DNA from: an uncultured Verrucomicrobiota bacterium | GTDB lineage: Bacteria > Verrucomicrobiota > Verrucomicrobiia > Chthoniobacterales > JACTMZ01 | Assembly: GCA_903953565.1 (NCBI GenBank) | Contig: CAJBKE010000002.1 | Location: forward strand, 39,862 to 103,861 | DNA: 64,000 nt | Reading direction: 5' to 3' | In this document: one piece after another, positions 10,823 to 18,287 of the stretch | Layout: each line of letters opens with the position of its first letter | Numbering within the stretch: position 1 is the first letter of the stretch | The notes under the pieces: generated by a model | Told to the model about the DNA's origin: nothing | Seen by the model: only the letters and a program-made list of their open reading frames with translations | Databases searched by the model: none | Made by a program: the position numbers and the translations under genes

Positions 10823-11328
10823 GAGACCTTGCGGCGTCGCGCCAACCAAGCCCCCGTGATAGCCGCGAAAGCCAACAGTGCGGCGGTCGAGGGCTCGGGC
10901 ACGACGACCGTTCCTTTGAAGGCCAGCGGGGTATCTAGACCTCCTTGCCCGAGGGAACTCTCGGCTTGGAACCCGTAGAGACGGAGGGTGAGGTTGGGCA
11001 CTCCCGGGGCAGACGGAGCGAACAAAACGAGTTTGTTGCCCGCGTAGGTGTCCGTTGACGCGGTGTCCGGCAAGGTCAGAACTCCCGCGGCGAGATTGAT
11101 GGCGGGATTCAGCGAAATGAAGTTGGTGATAGCGGCCGCGAATCCGTCGAGACTCGAACGCCATTCAAATTGGCGTGGACCGGAGGAACTCCTACGCAGC
11201 GCGAAATCCAATTCCAGCGAATTGATCGCCGCAAAGGGTATGGGAGAAATTCTGTCCGCAGTGAGCGAAAACTCGAAAAATTGGTTCGTGGCGATTGCCA
11301 GACGTTCAGAACCTTTACGTGGTTGGTA
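10819..11328 (-). pseudogene. C-terminal remnant of a PEP-CTERM sorted surface protein
   Basis: PEP-CTERM proteins are exported and processed by an exosortase. This frame ends with a perfect sorting signal: VPEPSTAALLAFAAITGAWL followed by ARRRK. It combines the PEP motif, a hydrophobic helix and a basic tail. Upstream it encodes FFEFSLTADRISPIPFAAI, SLELDFALRRSSSGPR and TLRLYGFQAESS, a beta-sandwich pattern common in such proteins. The frame stays open back to a TGA at 11329-11331. It has no ATG and no signal peptide, so the N-terminus is missing; a TTG at 11211 is the only possible start noted. I treat it as a truncated gene. Confidence 0.65.
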
Positions 11329-11505
11329 TCAATCCTCGCCTTCGCCGGAAGCGGCCAGGTGGGTCTTGATAATATGCTCGGCTTCCTCATGGACGGTGCG
11401 GCCATTTCGTCGGGCGGACTCGGTGAGCGCCTCGCTCGTCTCAGACGAGAGATACGGGACGGGCAACTCTTCACCGATGGATTGTGAGTGGGAGGAACTG
11501 CTCAT
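11329..11505 (-). CDS. Small antitoxin-like protein (58 residues)
   Basis: A short gene of 58 codons with ATG at 11505. The protein begins MSSSSHSQSIGEELPVPYLS and contains LTESARRNGRTVHEEAEHII. The pattern A-R-x-x-G-R-T/S-x-x-E-E-A/L, followed by a short helix, resembles the DNA-binding part of FitA/Phd-type or ribbon-helix-helix antitoxins. No toxin gene (PIN or RelE type) is adjacent: downstream lies only the PEP-CTERM remnant, in the same frame after the TGA. It is divergent from the RHH gene at 11601. No Shine-Dalgarno is evident. Confidence 0.45.
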   Translation of the reverse strand: MSSSSHSQSIGEELPVPYLSSETSEALTESARRNGRTVHEEAEHIIKTHLAASGEGED

Positions 11506-11600
11506 CGGGATCGTTGTATTACTTTACTATTACAGGCGCAATCCGAAAGCGGTTGAGCGGAAAGAGTTTGGGTGTATCTTCATCGTCATGCTCACTCACT

Positions 11601-11807
11601 ATGCCTTCGAACACAGACACAGCTAAGCCGGTCACCGTCCGCCTCACCGCCAAGGAAGTGAAGCGCCTCGACGCCCTCGCGGCGAAGTCCGGCATGACCC
11701 GCCACCGGTATATGTCCTTCGTGCTCGACCGCGCGATGAACAGCGGCTTGGTGGTCAAGGAGAGCGTACAATACGCCGAGTCCAGCCCCCTCAGGGAAGC
11801 CTCCTGA
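11601..11807 (+). CDS. Small ribbon-helix-helix-like protein (68 residues)
   Basis: The protein starts MPSNTDTAKPVTVRLTAKEV and continues KRLDALAAKSGMTRHRYM. This is the layout of a CopG/Arc-type ribbon-helix-helix DNA-binding protein: a short beta-strand with alternating T-V-R-L, helix 1 from TAKEV, a turn at SGM, and helix 2. Such proteins act as dimeric repressors, often antitoxins. It is transcribed away from the 58-codon gene at 11505. The 95-base gap between them holds an AT-rich stretch with repeated TTAC words (TATTACTTTACTATTAC), a candidate operator or promoter. No toxin partner follows. Confidence 0.5.
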   Translation: MPSNTDTAKPVTVRLTAKEVKRLDALAAKSGMTRHRYMSFVLDRAMNSGLVVKESVQYAESSPLREAS

Positions 11808-11935
11808 GCGTGCCGGGTGTTTATCGGGCCGTGCAGGAGGGGCCCCGTCACCGCAGGAATCTACCCCCGCGGGCATTCCTCTTGCGTCTCATACCAATCG
11901 CCCGAAGCTTATGGACTTCAGCCATGTTTGACCCC

Positions 11936-12046
11936 GGTAGGGCCCGCTGGCTCAGCGGGCCGCTGCCTTTGACGTAAGAAAGCGTGCGGACTGCTGGCCT
12001 CATGCCCGTAGAGCTATACGGCTCGGAGAGGCCAGTCGTCCCTACC
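11936..12046. repeat. REP-like element in gene-free stretch 11808-12265
   Basis: The left unit is GTAG followed by the strong hairpin GGCCCGCT-GGCTC-AGCGGGCC. About 85 bases further, CGTCCCTACC gives an inverted GTAG foot with a weaker hairpin. A degenerate GTGGATCG-type hairpin also lies at about 12128-12152. I see no gene in 11808-12265; small open frames there run through these palindromes and show no protein-like features. Confidence 0.5.
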
Positions 12047-12178
12047 ACCCCCAGACCAAAAGTCTGATCGCAAGGGGACGTTGGTGTTATAGCGACAAAC
12101 CGAAAGGGTTCTCCGCGTTTTGGCAATGTGGATCGTGGCGTCTTCGCGCGATTAGGTGGCCGCTGTATTGATTAGCCG

Positions 12179-12254
12179 GGTAGGGCGCGGCGTCCCCGAC
12201 GCGCCGTGCACGTTTCCGCGTTTAGCGCGGCGGGTCCGGAGGCCCCGCCCTACC
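12179..12254. repeat. REPIN-like inverted pair, GGTAGGGC subfamily
   Basis: It begins GGTAGGGCGCGGCGTCC and ends with GGCCCCGCCCTACC, with GTAG feet on both outer ends. The reverse complement of the element at 18834-18903 matches it closely in both arms while the central part differs, which identifies a shared family. Confidence 0.7.
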
Positions 12255-12265
12255 TGATTGTTCTT

Positions 12266-12625
12266 TCAATCCAAGTCACGCTCGGCGAGGGCTTCCTCAT
12301 CGAGTCCGAGGTAGTGACCGAGTTCGTGCAGGTAGGTGCGGCGGACTTCTTCTTGGAACGTCGTTCCGGCGTCCTCGCATTCGTCCAAAATGTTCTCGAG
12401 ATACAGGATGATTTGCGGCGGCGGACCGGGATCGTTGGCGTGTTCGTGGCGGGGGGCGCCGACGAAAAGTCCGAGGATGTCCGGATCGAGTCCGTCTTGG
12501 ACCAAGTCTTCCGCGGGAAAATCCTCGAAGCAGACCGGGACCTGCCGGGCTGCGTCGCGCAATTCGGCGGGGAGGCGGTGCAGGGTTTGCACGACAATGC
12601 GCCGGGCGGTCTGGTGATGGTTCAT
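12266..12625 (-). CDS. Small zinc metallopeptidase-family protein (HExxH)
   Basis: A 119-residue cytoplasmic protein with the zincin motif in TYLHELGHYLGLDEEAL near residues 98-113. H-E-x-x-H supplies two zinc ligands and the catalytic glutamate, and a downstream acidic residue is the probable third ligand. Preceding sequence (FEDFPAEDLV, LGLFVGAPRH, PPQIILYLENILDEC) fits the small bacterial zincin-like family often annotated as metallopeptidase of unknown substrate. Its ATG overlaps the stop of the glycosyltransferase gene (ATGA), indicating translational coupling. Confidence 0.75.
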   Translation of the reverse strand: MNHHQTARRIVVQTLHRLPAELRDAARQVPVCFEDFPAEDLVQDGLDPDILGLFVGAPRHEHANDPGPPPQIILYLENILDECEDAGTTFQEEVRRTYLHELGHYLGLDEEALAERDLD

Positions 12626-13578
12626 GGACGGTTCAGACGCCTCGTGGCGCGTTCGCGCAATCGCGCACCGGCACTCGTTCCCGCCGGTTGCCGGCAGAGG
12701 GCGCCTTGGTAGAAGGCGCACCAGCCGTCCCATAATGTGCCCGGCCCGCATCCTTCGGTGCGGACATAGCGTTTGAAATTGCCCGCGAGGTAACTTCTGA
12801 GGTGCGCACTGTGCGGGGAGTGGAAGGCGAGGTAGGCAAGATTTTGCAGCAGGGCAAGAAACTTGAGGCGATGTGCGCTCCGCGCGGTCGCCGGGTTTGC
12901 CGGCGGGGGCCGATGAGGCACGAGTGATTGCGCGGTGAAAACACCGCCGAGACTTGCACTGATCCGCATGGAAAGTTCGAGGTCCTCGCCGAGCATCCAG
13001 AAATCCTCGCGGAACGGACCGGAGTTTTCCAAGGCCCGCCGCGTGTAGAGCATGCAGGCGCCCGTGGCCCAGCAAAAGGGATGCGGGGCATCGCCCAAAG
13101 CGCGGCGGCACTCCTCGGGCGTGGTGGCGCGGCGGATGGCCGAACGCAGTGCCGTTTCGCGCGGTTCGGGAAAACCCCAGAGGTGCCCGTGTTCGTCGAA
13201 GAGCAGCGGGGCAGCGGTGGCTGCACCCGAGGTCTTCATCGCATCGAGCAGCAGGCGCAGCGTATCGGGCGGCGGGACAACGTCATCATCAAGAACAAGA
13301 ACGTGCGTGACGGCGGAGTTCCGCAGCGCGTTTGCGATCGCGGTGTTCCAGGCCGGGCCGGGCCCGTTGTTGACCGGACGTGGCAGCCAAGTGACCTCGG
13401 GATAAGCGGCGCACAGGGCGCAAGTTTCTCCGGACGATGCATTGTCGGCCACATGGACGCCGCCGGACAGCGGTGTATCGCTTTTTCGCAGTGCCTCCAG
13501 CAGGCGGGCCAGTTCCGCATCGCGCCGGTAGGTGGCGATGGCAGCGGCCACGCAGGGGGAGGGAGTCGTCGGGTTCAT
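12622..13578 (-). CDS. Family 2 glycosyltransferase
   Basis: A 318-residue protein with a GT-A fold. The N-terminus VAAAIATYRRDAELARLLEA is the usual nucleotide-sugar-binding strand and helix, followed by VHVADNASSG. The acidic metal-binding motif is in THVLVLDDDVVPPPDTL near residues 92-108. The acceptor-side region has FWMLGEDLELSMRI, equivalent to the ED motif of rhamnosyl/galactofuranosyl-type transferases. Donor and acceptor are unknown. It is soluble or peripheral, since no clear membrane helix is present. It forms a two-gene unit with the metallopeptidase. Confidence 0.85.
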   Translation of the reverse strand: MNPTTPSPCVAAAIATYRRDAELARLLEALRKSDTPLSGGVHVADNASSGETCALCAAYPEVTWLPRPVNNGPGPAWNTAIANALRNSAVTHVLVLDDDVVPPPDTLRLLLDAMKTSGAATAAPLLFDEHGHLWGFPEPRETALRSAIRRATTPEECRRALGDAPHPFCWATGACMLYTRRALENSGPFREDFWMLGEDLELSMRISASLGGVFTAQSLVPHRPPPANPATARSAHRLKFLALLQNLAYLAFHSPHSAHLRSYLAGNFKRYVRTEGCGPGTLWDGWCAFYQGALCRQPAGTSAGARLRERATRRLNRP

Positions 13579-13626
13579 AGCGGCATGGAGATTGCAGGAG
13601 GGACGAGGCTCGGTTATGCAGATGGC

Positions 13627-14157
13627 ATGCTAAGTCGCCCCATATGGCTGGCAATGATGCTCTTTGCCTCCGCTCCGGGAGTTTTCGCCCAGCAGCAGGA
13701 ACAGCGGATGCTGGATCGCATCATGAATCCCGACCGCGACCGCGCCAATCCCATGGGGGTGAAAGCCTTCGCGAGCAAGCCGTATGAGGGCCGGGAGTTC
13801 CGCGGGATCAGCGAGTTCACCGGGGTCAAAACGGCACAGACCAAGGAATATGCCACCCGTGAGTTCCTCGGGATACGCAACCCCTGGTTCGGCAAGAAGG
13901 TCTATGCCACCGAAACAGCCCAAGGTCTGCGCGGTTATGCGTCGGCCGACCGCGAATACTCCTCGCGTGCGGCGGTGGAGACCCGCACGGTTAGCGACGG
14001 GGCGCGTGCGGCCGATTTGCGCAACAACACCGAGGCTGAAGCGGGACGACGTTTTTTGGGACGCGGAAAATCGCAGGATTCGATCAACACGGCCTATCCC
14101 TCGCAGGGCTCCATGACGATTGACGAAGTGCGGGAACTGCTCAACCGTCCCCGTTGA
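13627..14157 (+). CDS. Secreted protein of unknown function with imperfect internal repeats
   Basis: A 176-residue protein with signal peptide MLSRPIWLAMMLFASAPGVF and probable cleavage after FAQ. The frame is open far upstream, but the signal peptide fixes this ATG. The mature part contains spaced similar blocks, for example EGREFRGISEF, ATREFLGI and YATETAQGLRGYA, rich in R, E, Y and T with no hydrophobic core. I do not recognise the family. It lies 4 bases before tyrS on the same strand and is divergent from the glycosyltransferase gene, with only 48 bases between starts. Confidence 0.55.
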   Translation: MLSRPIWLAMMLFASAPGVFAQQQEQRMLDRIMNPDRDRANPMGVKAFASKPYEGREFRGISEFTGVKTAQTKEYATREFLGIRNPWFGKKVYATETAQGLRGYASADREYSSRAAVETRTVSDGARAADLRNNTEAEAGRRFLGRGKSQDSINTAYPSQGSMTIDEVRELLNRPR

Positions 14158-14161
14158 GCGC

Positions 14162-15334
14162 ATGAGTCCCGCCGAATCCCTCGAAATTCTTTGCCGCGGT
14201 TGCGCGGAAATCATCAGCCGCGAAGAGCTGAAGAAAAAATTGTCCGCCGGGCGTCCGCTCCGCGTCAAATTGGGCGTCGATCCGACGGCGCCGGACATTC
14301 ACTTCGGTCATACCGTCGGATTGCAAAAGCTGAGGCAATTCCAGGATCTCGGGCACGAGGGAATTCTCATCATCGGTGACTTCACGGCCATGATCGGCGA
14401 CCCGAGCGGCCGCTCGGCCACACGCCCTCAACTGACCCACGAGGACGTCATGGCCAACGCCAAGACTTATCAGGAGCAGGCCTTCAAGGTGCTCGATCGC
14501 GCCAAGACGAAAGTTGTCTTCAACGGGGATTGGTTCAAGAAAATGACCTTCACCGACGTGATCAAGCTGAACAGTCGCGTGACCTTGCAGCAGATGCTGC
14601 AGCGGGAAGATTTTCGCGAACGCATGGACAAGTCATTGCCCGTCCGTGCCCATGAACTGCAATATCCGATCATGCAGGGATGGGATTCGGTGGTGATTCA
14701 AGCCGACATCGAACTGGGCGGCACCGACCAGCTTTTCAACATCATGGTCGGGCGCGATCTGCAGAAAGAGGAGGGACAAGAGGCCCAAGTGGCCATGATG
14801 CTTCCCATCCTCGAGGGACTTGATGGCACGCAGAAGATGAGCAAGAGCCTCGGCAACGCCATCGGGGTGAGTGAAGCGCCCGGAGAAATGTTCGGCAAAG
14901 TGATGAGTATCTCCGACGACTTGATGGCGCGTTGGTATGGTCAGTTGCTGGGCCGCGCGGTCGAGGCGGATGCCCATCCCATGGCCGCAAAGAAAGAATT
15001 GGCCCGCTCGCTGGTCGAACGATTCCACTCATCCGACGCAGCCGGCCACGCTCTGGCCGAATTCGAAAAGCGCTTCAGTGGACGCGATCTGGAAAATGCA
15101 GAACTGCCGTCGTTCGCGCCGTCTGCCCCCTCGCTCGACGTCATCACCGCCGGCACTGAGGCCTACGTGCAGTGTTTCGGACAGACCAAATCGCGCGGCG
15201 ATGTCCGGCGATTGGTCGTGCAGGGCAGCGTGCAATGGCGCGGGGAAAAAGTGACGGACCCCAAAGCCGTCCTCGATCTTTCCCAGTCCGGCATTCTGCG
15301 CTTGGACAAAACGCGCGCGGTAAGGGTGGGGTGA
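14162..15334 (+). CDS. tyrS: Tyrosyl-tRNA synthetase
   Basis: A class I synthetase of 390 residues that attaches tyrosine to tRNA-Tyr. The Rossmann core begins LRVKLGVDPTAPDIHFGHTV, with the HIGH-type signature HFGH. It continues with GDFTAMIGDPSGR and the KMSKS loop in DGTQKMSKSLGNAIG. An S4-like RNA-binding domain follows at the C-terminus (GDVRRLVVQGSVQWRGEKV). ATG 14162 is used because the N-terminus (MSPAESLEIL) matches the family start; an upstream in-frame ATG at 14120 lies inside the previous gene. Confidence 0.95.
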   Translation: MSPAESLEILCRGCAEIISREELKKKLSAGRPLRVKLGVDPTAPDIHFGHTVGLQKLRQFQDLGHEGILIIGDFTAMIGDPSGRSATRPQLTHEDVMANAKTYQEQAFKVLDRAKTKVVFNGDWFKKMTFTDVIKLNSRVTLQQMLQREDFRERMDKSLPVRAHELQYPIMQGWDSVVIQADIELGGTDQLFNIMVGRDLQKEEGQEAQVAMMLPILEGLDGTQKMSKSLGNAIGVSEAPGEMFGKVMSISDDLMARWYGQLLGRAVEADAHPMAAKKELARSLVERFHSSDAAGHALAEFEKRFSGRDLENAELPSFAPSAPSLDVITAGTEAYVQCFGQTKSRGDVRRLVVQGSVQWRGEKVTDPKAVLDLSQSGILRLDKTRAVRVG

Positions 15335-15344
15335 ATCCAAGCTT

Positions 15345-15409
15345 GTAGCGGCGGTCTATGACCGCCGGGTCCTTTTCGAACGGCACCGACGGTCATAGAC
15401 CGCCGCTAC
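15345..15409. repeat. REPIN-like inverted pair, GTAGCGGCGGTC subfamily
   Basis: The left unit is GTAG then CGGCGGTC-TAT-GACCGCCG; the right unit is its inverted partner, GACGGTC-ATA-GACCGCCG followed by CTAC. A related copy begins at 63940 and a half copy lies at the crtE-crtI junction. The inverted GTAG foot provides the TAG stop codon of the ykgJ-like gene. Confidence 0.8.
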
Positions 15410-15846
15410 AAAATGGAGGAAATTGCCGCGGGTAGCGCGCGGGGACCATCGCCGCCGAGTTGTTCATCGATTTGCTCGAGTCGGCGGATGAGGTCGATCA
15501 CCTCGCGCCGCGCGTAGGGTCCGCCGGCGGCGGCGCAGAAATGGGTGCGGCAGCCGAAGGGGCGGTCTTCGTAGATGAGGCAGCGTGAAGTCTGGGGGTC
15601 GAGCATCGGACAGGCACCATCATCGCGCGATGGAAGAGCTTTGCGTCCGGTGGCTTTCCATGCGCGGGCGGCGAGTAATGCCTCACCTCGGGTCAGATAC
15701 GGGGTTTTGCCGGTCAGCTTGAAATGACAGCACTGCGTGCGGAGTTCGCAATTTCGCTCGATCGGGCGCGCGGCGAGGTCACGGTAAACGGCGCGGACTT
15801 CGGCGAGTGCGGCGGACAGCGAAGTCCGCCCTCCAGAGGAGTGCAT
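15406..15846 (-). CDS. YkgJ-family cysteine cluster protein
   Basis: A 146-residue cytoplasmic protein with the cysteine pattern of the YkgJ/UPF0153 family, proposed to bind zinc or an iron-sulfur cluster. Visible cysteines are in CELRTQCCHFKLTGKTPYL, GACPMLDPQTSRCLIYEDRP and FGCRTHFC. ATG 15846 is chosen because it immediately follows the slyD stop (TGACATG), which suggests translational coupling; upstream in-frame codons belong to the slyD region. The stop codon TAG lies inside a REP foot. Its link to a histidine/cysteine-rich SlyD suggests a metal-related role. Confidence 0.75.
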   Translation of the reverse strand: MHSSGGRTSLSAALAEVRAVYRDLAARPIERNCELRTQCCHFKLTGKTPYLTRGEALLAARAWKATGRKALPSRDDGACPMLDPQTSRCLIYEDRPFGCRTHFCAAAGGPYARREVIDLIRRLEQIDEQLGGDGPRALPAAISSIL

Positions 15847-15847
15847 G

Positions 15848-16378
15848 TCAGTGGCAGCCGCAACCGCCGCTGTTGCCGCCGCAGCAACCATCATCTTCGC
15901 CGTGCGAATGCGCGTGGTGGACGTGGCCGTGGGCAATTTCTTCCGGGGTGGCGGGACGCACATCCCGGACGGTGACATTGAAGGTCAGTGTCTCCCCGGC
16001 CAGCGGATGATTGGCGTCCACCGTGACGGTGTCACCATCCACTGCGACCACGACGACATTGTCAGCGCCATGCTGGCTGGTGGCGCGGAAACGCATACCG
16101 GGTTTGATCTCGGCGCCTTCGGGGAAAATGGAGCGATCGACTTTCCCCATGCGCTGCTCGTCGCGCAGACCGTAGGCTTCGACCGGAGGAACGATGACGT
16201 CCAGTTGGTCGCCGGACGCTTTACCCTGCAGAGCTTTTTCGAGGCCCGGTATAATGCTCGCGTAGCCGTGGACATAGGCCATGGGCTGGCCCCCTTGGGT
16301 TGAACTGTCGAGAAGCTCTGAGCGGCTGTTGCGGACTTCGTAGTCAAAGAGAACGGCGTGGTCTTTGGAGATTTTCAT
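15848..16378 (-). CDS. slyD: SlyD-type FKBP peptidyl-prolyl isomerase
   Basis: A 176-residue protein combining prolyl isomerase and chaperone functions. The FKBP domain is split by an insert-in-flap as in SlyD: MKISKDHAVLFDYEVR, then PMAYVHGYASIIPGLEKAL, then GDQLDVIVPPVEAYGLRDEQ. The IF-like domain has GADNVVVVAVDGDTVTVDAN followed by HPLAGETLTFNVTVRDV. The C-terminal tail is a metal-binding region (AHGHVHHAHSHGEDDGCCGG, ending GGCGCH), typical of nickel-binding SlyD. It is cytoplasmic and first gene of a pair with the ykgJ-like gene. Confidence 0.93.
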   Translation of the reverse strand: MKISKDHAVLFDYEVRNSRSELLDSSTQGGQPMAYVHGYASIIPGLEKALQGKASGDQLDVIVPPVEAYGLRDEQRMGKVDRSIFPEGAEIKPGMRFRATSQHGADNVVVVAVDGDTVTVDANHPLAGETLTFNVTVRDVRPATPEEIAHGHVHHAHSHGEDDGCCGGNSGGCGCH

Positions 16379-16521
16379 TTGGGATAGTGTTCGGGTTTCA
16401 GTGTTCGTTGATGGTCAGTTCGGAAGGAGAGAAGTAAACGCCCCAATGGCTTTGCTGAAAACTGTAAACTGAGCCGAGTCTGCGAGACGGGCCCGAGCCA
16501 ATCAGTGAAAACACCGATCCG

Positions 16522-16743
16522 CTATTTGCGGAACGGCGCGAAGGCATGATCCGCACCCTGGCGTTTGGCCTCCAGGACGATTTGCAGCAACCGCCCGAGA
16601 TCGCCCGACGGCCAACCCTTCTGCTCGAACCAGCAAAGGTATTCGGCCGGCAAATCATAGAGTTTGCGTCCCGAGAATTTCCCGAACGGCATGGTCCAAG
16701 TGCGCAGCTTTTCCCAATCGGCGGCGGCTTGCACGGGGTCCAT
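16522..16743 (-). CDS. DUF3820-family small protein
   Basis: A 73-residue protein. The block TMPFGKFSGRKLYDLPAEYL followed by CWFEQKGWP matches the DUF3820 family, in which a short M-P-x-G-K-x-x-G segment precedes L-P-x-x-Y-L-x-W. The function is not established. ATG 16743 (MDPVQAAADWEKLRTW) is chosen because the conserved block lies about 17 residues in and the upstream extension is repetitive, low-complexity sequence. Confidence 0.65.
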   Translation of the reverse strand: MDPVQAAADWEKLRTWTMPFGKFSGRKLYDLPAEYLCWFEQKGWPSGDLGRLLQIVLEAKRQGADHAFAPFRK

Positions 16744-16861
16744 GGGAGCAGCATGAGGCGAAGATTGGGGATTTGAAATTTCAGATTTGGGATTGGTGCA
16801 GATCAGGGGATTCAAAATTTCCGATTTGAGAGGGGGGCGGCGAGGTGGGATGGTGGCACCT

Positions 16862-17734
16862 ATGCCCGAGTTCGCCGACGATCCCTCGAACACTCCCCAC
16901 GACGACCTGCATTACCGCGAATACAAAATCCTCCTGCGTCCGGAGCGTTTCACGTCCCCGCAGGCCTTCAAGGACTTTTGGCACGTGGTGAAAGGAGTGG
17001 CGGGGGAGAATGATGTCCGGATCGAGGAGGCGGAAAATGCCTTCGTCAATCAAGTCCGCGAAGTGCTCTTTTTCGACACGCCGGCTTACGATCTCTACAA
17101 CAACCATTTTATCGTCCGGTTGCGCACGCTTTACCACGATGGTTGGCCGATGGGGACGCCGGAGCTGACCGTGAAGTTTCGTCATCCGGAGCTGGAGAGA
17201 GCGGCCGCCGTCGATATCCGCCCCGCGCTCGCCGGGGAGACCCGGATCAAATTCAAACAGGAGCTGCTCCCGCTCAAAAACCGCCTTGGCGATATCCGTT
17301 CGATCTACTCCCACAACTCGGTGCTGGCCTTGCCCCGCGAGGCGATGAACTTCGCCTTGGAAAACATCACCCACGCTTTTCCGGCTTTCCGCGAAGTGGA
17401 GGCGAAGGGAACGGGGCCGATCGCGCTGGTCAACGACATGGCGGTCGAGGAGGTCCAGGTGAACGTCGGGTTGACGCACTTCGGTCATCACTACAACGGC
17501 AAGACCACGATCGCCGTGTGGCGCAGTCGCAAGCTCGAGACGCCGGTCTGCGGGGAGTTTGCTTTCCAGTGCAAATTCAAAAAGTCCGACGACTTGCATC
17601 CGGATACGCTGGCCAAGGCGGATGCCTTTCACAAAGAGCTGCAGATGAAAGCGGCGGACTGGGTGCTGCTCGGCACGACGAAGACAGCGATGGTCTACGG
17701 TCTGGGCAACAAAACTGTGGTCAATCATGAGTGA
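16862..17734 (+). CDS. CYTH-like domain protein of unknown function
   Basis: A 290-residue soluble protein. The segment VREVLFFDTPAYDLYNNHFI followed by VRLRTLY and PELTVKFRHPEL resembles the first half of a CYTH/triphosphate-tunnel fold: a DTP strand, an R-x-R strand, then a T-x-K strand. The later ALVNDMAVEEVQVNVG, TIAVWRSRKLETPVCG and EFAFQCKFKK would supply more tunnel strands. No polyphosphate or thiamine-triphosphate specificity can be assigned. ATG 16862 has a purine-rich stretch 11-12 bases upstream; ATG 16850 is an alternative adding MVAP. It overlaps the next gene by 8 bases, so it is co-translated with the chromate-transporter pair. Confidence 0.55.
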   Translation: MPEFADDPSNTPHDDLHYREYKILLRPERFTSPQAFKDFWHVVKGVAGENDVRIEEAENAFVNQVREVLFFDTPAYDLYNNHFIVRLRTLYHDGWPMGTPELTVKFRHPELERAAAVDIRPALAGETRIKFKQELLPLKNRLGDIRSIYSHNSVLALPREAMNFALENITHAFPAFREVEAKGTGPIALVNDMAVEEVQVNVGLTHFGHHYNGKTTIAVWRSRKLETPVCGEFAFQCKFKKSDDLHPDTLAKADAFHKELQMKAADWVLLGTTKTAMVYGLGNKTVVNHE

Positions 17735-18287
17735 AGCGGTGCCCCGGGTTTCGCTGGCCAAGATCTTTGCGGTCTTCGCGCTGATCGGCGTGACCAGTTT
17801 CGGTGGCGGCATCGTGGCCTACCTGCGCCGCGCCCTGGTGGAGAAGGAGAAGTGGCTCGATGACGAGTCGTTCATGGCGGCGTTGGAAATTTCACAGACG
17901 CTGCCCGGTCTGAATTCGACCAACATGAGCGTGATTGTCGGACGAAAGTTGCGTGGCGCGCTCGGTGCGCTGGTCGCCGTGCTGGGTATGGTCTTGCCCG
18001 GTGCGGCCATCGTCACCGCGTTGGGCTTTGCCTACGTGGCGCTGCGGCATGATCCGAAGATCGCTATGGTCCTGACCGGCGTGGCCGCGGCCGCGGTGGG
18101 GCTGCTTTTGCAGGTCACACTGAAGATTGGCTGGAAGCAGCTGATGCGTCCGCAAGACCTGGTCTTCGTCATCGCCGTTTTCGTGGCGGTGGGGCTTTTG
18201 CATATTTCCATGGTCGTCACTTTGGTCACGTTGGCACCGATCGCCATTTGGATGTATCGGCCGCGCGCGGAGAAAGAAGGGGCATGA
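17727..18287 (+). CDS. Chromate transporter family protein, first half
   Basis: A 186-residue inner-membrane protein carrying one CHR domain. The hallmark VTSFGGGIVAYLRRALVEKE, then ALEISQTLPGLNSTNMSVIV and GRKLRGALGAL, is clear. About six membrane segments follow. Such half-size proteins work in pairs encoded by neighbouring genes. CHR proteins export chromate or take up sulfate-like anions; which applies here cannot be told. The start overlaps the CYTH-like gene and the end overlaps the second half gene (ATGA). Confidence 0.85.
   Translation: MSEAVPRVSLAKIFAVFALIGVTSFGGGIVAYLRRALVEKEKWLDDESFMAALEISQTLPGLNSTNMSVIVGRKLRGALGALVAVLGMVLPGAAIVTALGFAYVALRHDPKIAMVLTGVAAAAVGLLLQVTLKIGWKQLMRPQDLVFVIAVFVAVGLLHISMVVTLVTLAPIAIWMYRPRAEKEGA

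Noticed and set aside
11848..12126. 92-codon minus-strand frame
   Set aside because: Lies in a gene-free, repeat-containing stretch; sequence is low complexity with no recognisable fold.
16750..16850. Short GATTTGAGATTT-like words upstream of the CYTH-like gene
   Set aside because: Repetitive AT-rich words without a clear unit length or symmetry; not a CRISPR or operator.
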